Source: Candidatus Saccharimonadota bacterium
GTDB taxonomy: Bacteria; Patescibacteriota; Saccharimonadia; Saccharimonadales; Saccharimonadaceae
DNA: 37,839 nt
Reading direction: 5' to 3'
Assembly (NCBI GenBank): GCA_016196195.1
Contig: JACPYF010000009.1
Location: forward strand, 1-37,839
The notes below the pieces were generated by a model. The model saw only the letters and a program-made list of their open reading frames with translations. It made no database searches and had not been told where the DNA came from. Shown here in pieces: positions 21,461 to 30,311 of this stretch. Position 1 is the stretch's first letter. Each line of letters opens with the position of its first letter. Position numbers and translations under genes: made by a program.

Positions 21461-22731
21461 ATACGTAAAATTCGGTTTATTTTATCCTTTACCGTATCTG
21501 TTTCGCTCGTACCTACCATCGTATCATATCCGACGCGCAGCAGTCCCATAGCAGTTATCAATGTGTGATCAGTTATAGCGCCGGTCTTGTCATTGATACC
21601 TTCGATACTATCGGGGCTGATGTGATGTACGGTCGGTTTTTTGGTAAATGGAAGGTCTTTGTGCCATTCACTAGCGTTGAGCGCACTGACTAGTTTCTTT
21701 AGCGAGCTACCACCTCCACACAGCAATATCTTGTTTGGTAGGTGATCAACAGAGTCAAACTCACCCAGAGCTAGCTCAACTCCACCGATCCAAACTTCTA
21801 GAGTTTTATCGATTGCTTTGTGGACTTCTTCGGCCACGTTCTCTTTGATATTCGGATCATCAACGTTAATCTTCAATTTTTCAGCATCGTCATAGCCTAG
21901 GTCTAGCTCGGTTGCAATTGTACGGGTAAAGCTACGTCCGCCGATGCCGAACATCTTGGTGCCTTCGACACCACCATCGTTTATGACTGCAATATCTGTT
22001 GTTCCGCCACCGACATCTGTTAAGATTGCCGAGAAAGTACTACCGGCATCATTGCCTAATACCGAGCGAGCAACAGCAAATGGCTCAGCCGCAACAGCGA
22101 TTAGATCCAGATCTAGCTCGGCGGCAGTTCGCTCTAGCGCACCAATATGGACCATGGGGGCAAAGGCGGTATATATCTGAATGGATACGTCTTTACCCTG
22201 AAAGCCAATTGGATTTGTAATCTTGTAGCCGTCGATGTGGATGCCTACTATGGCAGAGTTTACCAGTTTTACCTCTACGTCTTCGTTGCCCGTTTCAAAG
22301 GCCACCAATTTTTGGGCTTTTACCTGGGCTCGTTCCTGAACCTTCTCGATGATAAATTCCATTTCGGCGATATCGAGCTCTTTGTCGGGGTGCGGCCGCT
22401 TGTAGCGAATGGTGTTGGTTGTGCCCTTTACTAGCTCACCAGCAATACCGATGACTACTGACCTAGCCTGAACACCGGCTTGCTCTTCGGCTTCAGACAA
22501 AGCTTCTTCACAAGCACGAACAACACCACCGATGTCTGATATTGCACCAGAGTGCATGTCGCTGACGTCTTGGCGAGCTCGGCCAACACCTACGACGTTC
22601 ATTTCTTGGCCGTCAATACGGGCAATCAACGCTTTTGCAAATTCGGTACCTATATCAAGTGCAACGATGTGATTGACGCTGTCATCGGCCCCGCCGCGAT
22701 GTAGGGATTTCTTTAGTTTACTTAGTGCCAT
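21457..22731 (-). CDS. FtsA/PilM-like actin-fold ATPase
   Basis: IVALDIGTEFAKALIARIDG, ILTDVGGGTTDIAVINDGG, KILLCGGGSSLKKL. Confidence 0.85.
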   Translation of the reverse strand: MALSKLKKSLHRGGADDSVNHIVALDIGTEFAKALIARIDGQEMNVVGVGRARQDVSDMHSGAISDIGGVVRACEEALSEAEEQAGVQARSVVIGIAGELVKGTTNTIRYKRPHPDKELDIAEMEFIIEKVQERAQVKAQKLVAFETGNEDVEVKLVNSAIVGIHIDGYKITNPIGFQGKDVSIQIYTAFAPMVHIGALERTAAELDLDLIAVAAEPFAVARSVLGNDAGSTFSAILTDVGGGTTDIAVINDGGVEGTKMFGIGGRSFTRTIATELDLGYDDAEKLKINVDDPNIKENVAEEVHKAIDKTLEVWIGGVELALGEFDSVDHLPNKILLCGGGSSLKKLVSALNASEWHKDLPFTKKPTVHHISPDSIEGINDKTGAITDHTLITAMGLLRVGYDTMVGTSETDTVKDKINRILRI

Positions 22732-22770
22732 TTATGTAACAATTATATAACAAAGGTGCTTATGGTGAAA

Positions 22771-24651
22771 CTACTTTAGTGTAGCTTTGATTCGACGTAC
22801 CCCAGCAGAGCTGGCTTCCTCTTTGGTAATCTTGAAATGTTTGCCATTTTCAGCCAGTTGTCCAGTGTGGTCGACGTGTGGACCGCCGCAGATTTCTACG
22901 CTAAATGGCTCTTCGTTCTCTGCTTTCATTGCGTAGACCTTCACAGTATCGCCATATTTGTCACCAAAAGCGCCTTTTGCGCCCATTTTGAAAGCTTCGT
23001 CTGTCGGATATTCGGCAAAACTAACAGTTAGGTCTTTTTCTATCTGTTCATTAACGATTTTTTCCACCTCGTCCAATTGTTCGCGAGTAACTTTGCCGTC
23101 GTTGCTAAAATCAAAACGAGTTCGTTCACTCGTAACATTAGAACCACGCTGCACTACGTGATCACCTAATACTCGGCGAAGTGCTTCGTACATGAGGTGT
23201 GTTGCAGTGTGAAGTTTCTTTGTTTCATCACTGTGGTCAGCGAGACCGCCTTTGAATACACCTTTCGCCGCAGTCTGTGACCGCTCTCTTTGATCTTTCA
23301 TGTTGGCTTTAAAATCCTTCTCCCAATACTCATCCAGTTCGACATCTTTTCTTGTTGCTTCTTCAATACTCAGCTCAACAGGAAATCCATAAGTATCATA
23401 TAGGGTAAATACAGCATCACCATTTAGTCCAAATCGACTCGTTATTTTCACAAACTCTCTTAGGCCCTTTTTAAGTGTTTGCCGAAATGCTTTTTCTTCT
23501 TTAACTAACGTCTCGATAATCTTCTCGCGGTTTTCAGCAACTTCTGGGAAATCATTGTGATAGAGGTCGGCTATTACTGGCACAATTTCTTGCAGAAAGT
23601 TTTGTTCTATACCTAGGTCGTGAGCTTTGACCATTGCTCGACGAATTAAGCGTCGCATGACATAGCCTTGCTCTTTGTTGCTAGGCGTAACGCCGTCGAC
23701 AGCTAAAAATGTTGCACCGCGCAGGTGGTCGGCAATCACGCGCATACTCTCTAGATTTTCATCATATTTTTTGCTCGATAATTGCTCTAGCTTCTCTACT
23801 ATTGGCCATAACAAACTGATCTTGAAAACGTCAGGGCTATCTATTGCTGCAGCTGCTATACGTTCTAGCCCGCCACCAAAGTCCACGTTCTTCTTCTCTA
23901 GCGGCTCGAAACCATTTTGAGTTCGGCGGTACTCCATAAATACTTGATTGCCAATTTCCATGAAACGACCACTGTCGCTAGCTGGGTGTGGCTGGCCATA
24001 CCTGGCATCGTGGTTATCATCGCCAAAGTCATAAAAAACTTCGCTGTCCGGGCCACAAGGGTCACCGATTGGCGTTGTTTCTAGTCCGCCATTTCGTGAC
24101 CACCAGTTTTCACCATCGTCATAAAAGAATATTCGGCCATTACCCATGCCTTTTTCATCACCGGCCTTCGCGCTACCTATTTCTACTATTTCAGCACCAA
24201 CGCTTTTTGACTCAAATAATTCTTTCCATATATTCGCGGCTTCATCGTCACGAGGTATGTCGTCACTTTCGCTGCCGATGAAGCATGTGACATACAGCTT
24301 ATGCGGATCTAGACCAACCTCGTCTACCAAAAACTCAAACAACCATGTAATCTGTTCTTTTTTGCCATAGTCACCCAGGCTCCAGTTGCCCAGCATTTCA
24401 AAAAAAGTTGTGTGGCGGTTGTCGCCAACTTCTTCGACATCTTGACCGCGGAAACATGTTTGGCTGTCGACTAATCGCAAGCCGTCAGGATGATCGTCAC
24501 CTAGCAGGTATGGAATGAGTGGCTGCATGCCCGAGCCGGTAAATAGTGTCGTAGGATCATCATGCAAAAACAAGCTGGCACGAGGAATAACTTTGTGCTG
24601 TTTCGACTCAAAGAACTCTAGATATTTTGAACGGATTTCCTGGGCTGTCAT
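22771..24651 (-). CDS. alaS: Alanyl-tRNA synthetase, short form without the usual C-terminal domain
   Basis: MTAQEIRSKYLEFFESKQHKVIPRASL; TFFEMLGNWSLGDY; editing motifs HTATH and CGGPHVDHT; about 626 aa; start moved from 24678. Confidence 0.95.
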   Translation of the reverse strand: MTAQEIRSKYLEFFESKQHKVIPRASLFLHDDPTTLFTGSGMQPLIPYLLGDDHPDGLRLVDSQTCFRGQDVEEVGDNRHTTFFEMLGNWSLGDYGKKEQITWLFEFLVDEVGLDPHKLYVTCFIGSESDDIPRDDEAANIWKELFESKSVGAEIVEIGSAKAGDEKGMGNGRIFFYDDGENWWSRNGGLETTPIGDPCGPDSEVFYDFGDDNHDARYGQPHPASDSGRFMEIGNQVFMEYRRTQNGFEPLEKKNVDFGGGLERIAAAAIDSPDVFKISLLWPIVEKLEQLSSKKYDENLESMRVIADHLRGATFLAVDGVTPSNKEQGYVMRRLIRRAMVKAHDLGIEQNFLQEIVPVIADLYHNDFPEVAENREKIIETLVKEEKAFRQTLKKGLREFVKITSRFGLNGDAVFTLYDTYGFPVELSIEEATRKDVELDEYWEKDFKANMKDQRERSQTAAKGVFKGGLADHSDETKKLHTATHLMYEALRRVLGDHVVQRGSNVTSERTRFDFSNDGKVTREQLDEVEKIVNEQIEKDLTVSFAEYPTDEAFKMGAKGAFGDKYGDTVKVYAMKAENEEPFSVEICGGPHVDHTGQLAENGKHFKITKEEASSAGVRRIKATLK

Positions 24652-24750
24652 TAGATATATTTTAGCATGAAAGTTCATCCATATCAGATAAATTTGACGA
24701 TAGCCTAGTTTGGTTATATTATTGATAAATTACAAGAGGAGTATGCAATT

Positions 24751-25056
24751 GTGCCAGAATTACCAAATGAATCTCAATTTCCGGGCGTTGAAGCTGTACC
24801 GAGCGTACTACTGAATAGGCTAGCATTTGCGTTCGTAAATTCTATGATGGAGAACCCTGAAACTATACCGAGATCTGTTTATAGGGCATACGGCATAGCT
24901 GTATCGACAGAGACTTACCAAATTACCGACGAACAGAGAGAATTAGTAAAAACTAGCCTGGCAAAAACCGCGGCTTCGCTGGAAGGTGTTTTACCTGTAA
25001 GAGTTGCAAAACAAATCACTATAGCTCCAAATCCGCCTAAAAAACCTAAAAAATAA
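24751..25056 (+). CDS. Small hypothetical protein (GTG start)
   Basis: 101 aa; AGAGGAG SD upstream of GTG at 24751; no family recognised. Confidence 0.6.
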   Translation: MPELPNESQFPGVEAVPSVLLNRLAFAFVNSMMENPETIPRSVYRAYGIAVSTETYQITDEQRELVKTSLAKTAASLEGVLPVRVAKQITIAPNPPKKPKK

Positions 25057-26080
25057 TACCGCCGCCTAACACTACCTGCCCGTCGTACAAAACTGCCGAT
25101 TGACCAGACGCTATGGCACGCTGCGGCTCATTGAGTATTAATTTATTACCGCTTAGTTCTGCATCAATCAATGGTGCACGATGCCGCATACGAACTTGTA
25201 GCTTTTTTCCTTCATCTGGTTTTTGATTGATCAAATGTAAGTCTGAAAGCTCAACCTCACGGCGCCACAATTGTTCGTTGTTTAGATCGCGTGTTACGTA
25301 AACTTCGTTCTTATCCATGTCTTTGCCAACAACGTAGTATGGCAAACCGCCACCAATATTTAGACCGTGGCGCTGGCCTAGCGTAAAGAAAATCGCACCA
25401 TCATGCTGGCCGACCTGCTGCTTTGTTTGAATGTCTATAATCGCACCGGGCTTTGTAGTGACATATTGGCTCAAAAATTCACGTATACCAACTGAACCAA
25501 CAAAACATATTCCCATGCTTTCTTTCTTGGTTGCAGTGAATAGGTTTCGTTTTTCGGCTTCGGTGCGAACTTGTGGTTTTGTCATACCGCCTAACGGGAA
25601 AAGAGTTTTCTCTAAAGCCATGTGCGTCACACGATACAAAAAATACGTCTGATCCTTGTTATCATCAACTGCACGTTTCAGCACACCATTTTCAACCTGC
25701 GCATAGTGACCAGTTGCGATCATGTCAGCACCATCTTCAATTGCTGCATCTAGAAATAGCTTGAATTTTACCTCTTGGTTACACATGATGTCCGGGTTCG
25801 GTGTTCGTCCAGTCTTGTATTCGTCGATCATATAGTCGACGACTTTTTGTTTGTACTCGTTTTGAAAATCAAAAACTTTGAAATCTATACCTAGCTGTAC
25901 GGCTACCCGTTTTGCATCGGCCAAATCATCAGCCCACGGACATTTCATGCCAGGCAAATCTCGTGTCCAGTTTTTCATATATACACCAGTCACATCATAG
26001 CCTTGCTCGACTAACAACGCGGCCGTCAGACTACTGTCTACCCCACCGCTCATACCAACATAAACTTTAGCCGCTGACAT
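25046..26080 (-). CDS. mnmA: tRNA 2-thiouridine(34) synthase MnmA
   Basis: VYVGMSGGVDSSLTAALL, GRTPNPDIMCNQEVKF, ATGHYAQ, DQTYFLYRV. Confidence 0.97.
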   Translation of the reverse strand: MSAAKVYVGMSGGVDSSLTAALLVEQGYDVTGVYMKNWTRDLPGMKCPWADDLADAKRVAVQLGIDFKVFDFQNEYKQKVVDYMIDEYKTGRTPNPDIMCNQEVKFKLFLDAAIEDGADMIATGHYAQVENGVLKRAVDDNKDQTYFLYRVTHMALEKTLFPLGGMTKPQVRTEAEKRNLFTATKKESMGICFVGSVGIREFLSQYVTTKPGAIIDIQTKQQVGQHDGAIFFTLGQRHGLNIGGGLPYYVVGKDMDKNEVYVTRDLNNEQLWRREVELSDLHLINQKPDEGKKLQVRMRHRAPLIDAELSGNKLILNEPQRAIASGQSAVLYDGQVVLGGGIIF

Positions 26081-26714
26081 AAAATCCGACGATCTTTACA
26101 AGCTCGCCACCAGCTAGCCACCAACCAATTGGCGTCAAATACCAGTTTTGATGCCACTGCTTGTCGTGGGCAACTGGGTGATTAGTTATCTCTAGATCAT
26201 TGCCTGTCCGCTTTTGAAACTCTAGGCTAGCGCGCTTTTGGTGGTAGGCCGAGGTTACCAGAATAATCCGATGTAAATTATTGGTCTGGATAAGAGTTTT
26301 AGTATTTGCAGCATTTTCCTGCGTGTTCACTGCCGACTCTTCGGTCAGAATGCTTGCTGGATTTACACCCGCTTCTACTGCCTGCTTTTTCATGGCCTCG
26401 GCATTGCTGGGGCCAGATTTGTCTTGGGCTGCTCCTGAAAATATTAACTTGCCCGCCCAACCGTTTTTATAAAGGTTAATAGCCTCGGAGGTACGAGCTT
26501 CTGTATCACCACCACTGAGCGCAACTACAGCATCGGCACTGTGACATTTGTCGTTGATGCCTTTGTTGTCCGGTGTCTGCGGACAACTGTTTAGATCATC
26601 GGGGCCGAGATAGTAGGGAAGTATCAAAAAAAAGGCGACCGCAAATATCAAGACACCGATCCCGATGGATTTTGATAAGCCGAACTTACTGCCTGATTCT
26701 TGTGCCACGATCAC
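26067..26714 (-). CDS. YdcF-like DUF218/ElyC-type protein
   Basis: N-terminal TM; DAVVALSGGDTEARTSEAINLY...ESAVNTQENAANTK...IILVTSAYHQKRASLEFQK. Confidence 0.88.
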   Translation of the reverse strand: MIVAQESGSKFGLSKSIGIGVLIFAVAFFLILPYYLGPDDLNSCPQTPDNKGINDKCHSADAVVALSGGDTEARTSEAINLYKNGWAGKLIFSGAAQDKSGPSNAEAMKKQAVEAGVNPASILTEESAVNTQENAANTKTLIQTNNLHRIILVTSAYHQKRASLEFQKRTGNDLEITNHPVAHDKQWHQNWYLTPIGWWLAGGELVKIVGFYVSG

Positions 26715-27858
26715 GCTCCTGCTTTATTGTTTCAACTATTATTTTAGCAGCAGTGCCTATGTCCTGAGTAGTAGTTGGACGGCCAAATGAAAAACGCAAA
26801 GAACCATCAATAATGTCGGGCTCAAGCCCCATAGCCGTCAGTACATGCGATCGGGTGTCTTTGTTGGCAGCACAGGCCGACCCAGTAGCGACCAAAATAT
26901 CCTGAGACTCTAGCGCAAACAAGATACGCTCGGCATCTAACCCCGGCCAAGCGACAGTCAAAATGTGTGGTGAATTATGCTTTTGGTCGCCAATCACAAT
27001 CAACTCGTCAAAGCTTTCTTGCAAAATGCCTAGCAGCTGCAAACGAATTTTTTGTAGTCTTTCAACTTCTGTTTTTCGTTTTCTTTCGGCAACTTCTATT
27101 GCCATACCAAGCCCTATAATATTCGCTACATTCTCGGTTCCCGAGCGTAGTCCCCTTTCCTGCCCTCCCCCGGCGATGATCGGCTGTAGGTCTATAGAAC
27201 TATTTAGATACAAAACACCGGTCTGTTTCGGGCCGTATATTTTGGCCCCGTTTAGAGTCATCATGTCGACGCCCAACCTAGCAACATTTATATCTAAAAT
27301 ACCGACTGCCTGCGAAACGTCTGTATGCAAATATATAGGTGTGGGGTTGTCGTTCTTTACGCGATTTTGTCGCTCGTCGGATATAACTTTTGCTACGGCT
27401 TTTATATCTTGAGCTGTACCCGTTTCGTTATTGACTAGACCGACACTGACTAACGTAGTTTGGGGTGTGATAGATTTTTTTATATCACGAGGGTCCACTC
27501 TGCCCTTTTCATTGACACCGACAAACGTAGAGCCGCTGTGCAGCTTAGCGGCCTGCAAAACTGCGGCATGTTCGGTTTGTGTAGTTATTACGTGGCCATC
27601 AATATTAAAAGCCAGGTTGATAGACTCTGTGGCGCCTGCAGTAAATATAATTTCAGTTGGTTTTGCGCCAATAGTTCGGGCTACGGACGCACGAGTATTT
27701 TCAATGTCGACTCTGACTTCACGAGCTGGCTGGTAAGGTGCTGATGGGTTATAAAAAATGTCGGTCAGATAAGGTTGCATTGCAGCTAGAACATTGCTAT
27801 CAAGCGGAGTCGCCGCGGCGTAGTCTAGATATATTGTTTTGTTAGGCATGATGAGCAA
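26686..27858 (-). CDS. Cysteine desulfurase (NifS/IscS family)
   Basis: IYLDYAAATPLDSNVLAAM, LVSVGLVNNETGTAQDI, THGAK-equivalent TLNGAKIYGPKQTGVLYL, VATGSACAAN. Confidence 0.95.
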   Translation of the reverse strand: MLIMPNKTIYLDYAAATPLDSNVLAAMQPYLTDIFYNPSAPYQPAREVRVDIENTRASVARTIGAKPTEIIFTAGATESINLAFNIDGHVITTQTEHAAVLQAAKLHSGSTFVGVNEKGRVDPRDIKKSITPQTTLVSVGLVNNETGTAQDIKAVAKVISDERQNRVKNDNPTPIYLHTDVSQAVGILDINVARLGVDMMTLNGAKIYGPKQTGVLYLNSSIDLQPIIAGGGQERGLRSGTENVANIIGLGMAIEVAERKRKTEVERLQKIRLQLLGILQESFDELIVIGDQKHNSPHILTVAWPGLDAERILFALESQDILVATGSACAANKDTRSHVLTAMGLEPDIIDGSLRFSFGRPTTTQDIGTAAKIIVETIKQERDRGTRIRQ

Positions 27859-28297
27859 CTAAGCCTGGCTCTGCAGTTAATAAAGCACCGGTCTGCGGGT
27901 CGCGCTTGTATATCTCTCGCATAACTCGCTCGTGGTACATACGAGTAGCTACCTCGAGGTTCATTAGCTCTTGGCCCTTTAGCATAGTGTAGTTTTTACC
28001 GCTATCTTCCACTTTTAAAATGCCGTTCGAGTGTACTTCGTATCGGACAGTCTGTTCTTTGTCTTGGCCATTTTCACGCCACTTTTCGTGCCATATCCAT
28101 GTGTCGTCATCTAGGCAAAAGAACTCACGAGTGTGACCTTTTGGTATTGCACCAAACAATGTCCGTCCAATTTCTGACTCGAGTTTAATAAGCTGACGAT
28201 CGGTCAGTGTTTTTAGTGGGCGAGGTTGGCTAACGGCCTGCCTTTGCGGCTGCTCACCTACTAGTAAACTCATGGCTTGCTGCAATATAGTTGGCAT
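27842..28297 (-). CDS. Conserved hypothetical protein (151 aa)
   Basis: Overlaps the cysteine desulfurase start; REFFCLDDDTWIWHEKWRENGQDKEQTVRYEVHSNGILK. Confidence 0.7.
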   Translation of the reverse strand: MPTILQQAMSLLVGEQPQRQAVSQPRPLKTLTDRQLIKLESEIGRTLFGAIPKGHTREFFCLDDDTWIWHEKWRENGQDKEQTVRYEVHSNGILKVEDSGKNYTMLKGQELMNLEVATRMYHERVMREIYKRDPQTGALLTAEPGLVAHHA

Positions 28298-28317
28298 GTA
28301 TCAATAATATCCTTTTA

Positions 28318-28581
28318 TTACCCGCGCGTCGATGAGCGAGCTACAGACAGAGACCTGTTACGGTTAGATATTCTGTCTTTGATTCTGAGTGCCTGGACCA
28401 TGTCGATGACGTCTGCCGATACTTCAAACTGGGCACTTTTGCCGCCTATTGTCTGGGTGTCGCGCTCAGAAACCTTGTATACTTCGGGCTCACTAGGTTG
28501 ATGTGTTTCAAATTCTACTGGTACAGATTCAATTGTGTAGTTTGTATTTTCGAATCTTTTTGGTGTTATAACATTGACCAT
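28318..28581 (-). CDS. Hypothetical protein (87 aa)
   Basis: GGAGG SD 9 nt before the ATG; same orientation and directly upstream of the 151-aa gene. Confidence 0.6.
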   Translation of the reverse strand: MVNVITPKRFENTNYTIESVPVEFETHQPSEPEVYKVSERDTQTIGGKSAQFEVSADVIDMVQALRIKDRISNRNRSLSVARSSTRG

Positions 28582-28660
28582 AAAAAAACGCCTCCATGCG
28601 TAATATTGTTAATATTTTTGCGGAACTTTTAGAAACTTTTTGTGTTGATTGTTATTAAAA

Positions 28661-29410
28661 TTAAATGTGAAAAAGATTTGTCGCGTTGCGAGTTGTCTGA
28701 AGCGCTAGCTCGTCAACAGAGGTTGACCGCACGGTACTTAGGTACCTAGCTACTTCTCTCACAAACACTGGCTCATTTAATTTACCACGATACGGAACGG
28801 GGGTCAAGTAAGGCGAATCCGTCTCTAGGATGATTCTTTCAATTGGCAAGCTTGCGTACACAGCCTTTTGGGCTTCGTCTTTTGTAAATGTTGCAATCCC
28901 ATTGATGCCTATTAGAAACCCTTTCTCTATGGCTTTTTCGGCATTTTCTTGACTGTCGGTAAAGCTATGTAAAACGCCTTTTATATTCGGAAATTTCTCT
29001 ACAATAGGCCAAAAATCATCAAATGCTTCGCGTACATGGAATATAACTGGCAGGTTGGAGTCGGCTGCAATCTGTAGTTGTTGTTCAAATACATCCATTT
29101 GTGTTTTACGATCACTGTGCTCGTAAAAATAATCCAGTCCTATTTCGCCAACTGCGACGACTTTACTTTGCGAAGCTAGTTCTTTCAATCCGTCGATACC
29201 ATGCTTTGCCTCGTGTGGATGAACCCCTACGCTAGCAAAGGCTTCTTTGTGGTTGTTTGCAAAATCTACGGCCAGCTTTGAGTCACCGACGTCTGTACCA
29301 ACACAAATCATTTTTGTTACGCCAGCTTCAATCGCACGACTATAGACTTCCTCGGCCTCCAGCTTGTAATCTGCAGAATGAATATGACAATGAGTATCTA
29401 TAAGTTGCAT
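28661..29410 (-). CDS. tatD: TatD family DNase
   Basis: LIDTHCHIHSADY, ASVGVHPHEA, AVGEIGLDYFYEHSDR, VIFHVREAF, LETDSPYLTPVPYRGKLNEP. Confidence 0.95.
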   Translation of the reverse strand: MQLIDTHCHIHSADYKLEAEEVYSRAIEAGVTKMICVGTDVGDSKLAVDFANNHKEAFASVGVHPHEAKHGIDGLKELASQSKVVAVGEIGLDYFYEHSDRKTQMDVFEQQLQIAADSNLPVIFHVREAFDDFWPIVEKFPNIKGVLHSFTDSQENAEKAIEKGFLIGINGIATFTKDEAQKAVYASLPIERIILETDSPYLTPVPYRGKLNEPVFVREVARYLSTVRSTSVDELALQTTRNATNLFHI

Positions 29411-29427
29411 AACCCCTATTATAACTC

Positions 29428-29456
29428 TTGTATCTTTATAATTTTTGTGTTATAAT
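29428..29456 (+). promoter_or_regulatory. Promoter for the 288-aa gene, leaderless geometry
   Basis: TTGTAT (29428-29433), 17-nt spacer, TATAAT (29451-29456), ATG at 29463. Confidence 0.7.
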
Positions 29457-29462
29457 ATAAAC

Positions 29463-30311
29463 ATGATAGATGCCATTCCCAAGGCTGATCTTCTAAGAGA
29501 AGAAGAGCTGGAATCAGTCACAAAAGAAGTTAGCAAAACTCTTTCCAATCTTTATGATGCCCGCGAAGCACTAGCCAAGAAGATGATAGGTAAAAAAGCC
29601 TATTCAAAGGCAACTTCCATGATAGATTTGATATTATCGCCGGAGAATACTGATGCTACTGATGAAGATATTGATAAGTTAATCGTCAAACTATTGGGCA
29701 AAGATCTGAAACAAGCCCTGCATGATGAGGTGTACGAACTATTGCAATCAGATCCGGAAGATGAAGAAGATAAAGAACGCAAAGCCGAAGCAGTTAGATG
29801 GGCCGAACTGCTATTTCCTGGTGAAGAAATTTTTCATTTACTGGATAAACCAGATAAATTAGCTTTGATAGGTGCCGTAATGGAAGAAGAAACGAGTATG
29901 ATGGATCTTCTTCATGCGGACGAAGATGTCACAAGATTATATGAAGCGCATCGTTTTATAGATCGTTTTATTGCTGATCTATATGGCGAAGCCACGAGCT
30001 TGCCTGCTAATACTTTTGAGATAGAGGTTAGTAATAAACATTTTCGTATTACATTAGATCTGAATCAGAGAATACTAGAAGATATAATAGCCTCCGACAT
30101 TACCAATCGCGAAAAAGAAGCAAAGATCGCAGCTTTAACTGAATATAAAAATATCAGTACCATGGATAATGTTCTGCGTATAAATAACGAACCTGCGAGT
30201 ACAAGAAATCAAATACAAGAGATTGCTAGTATATTGCACTGTGTACCGGATGTAACAAAAAGGCTAAGGCAAACCAAAAAGATCTTTCCAAAGAAACAGC
30301 GAGATCTTTAG
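29463..30311 (+). CDS. Acidic, helical hypothetical protein (orphan)
   Basis: MIDAIPKADLLREEELESVTKE...; start moved from 29445 because the promoter -10 occupies the first codons of the longer ORF. Confidence 0.75.
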   Translation: MIDAIPKADLLREEELESVTKEVSKTLSNLYDAREALAKKMIGKKAYSKATSMIDLILSPENTDATDEDIDKLIVKLLGKDLKQALHDEVYELLQSDPEDEEDKERKAEAVRWAELLFPGEEIFHLLDKPDKLALIGAVMEEETSMMDLLHADEDVTRLYEAHRFIDRFIADLYGEATSLPANTFEIEVSNKHFRITLDLNQRILEDIIASDITNREKEAKIAALTEYKNISTMDNVLRINNEPASTRNQIQEIASILHCVPDVTKRLRQTKKIFPKKQRDL

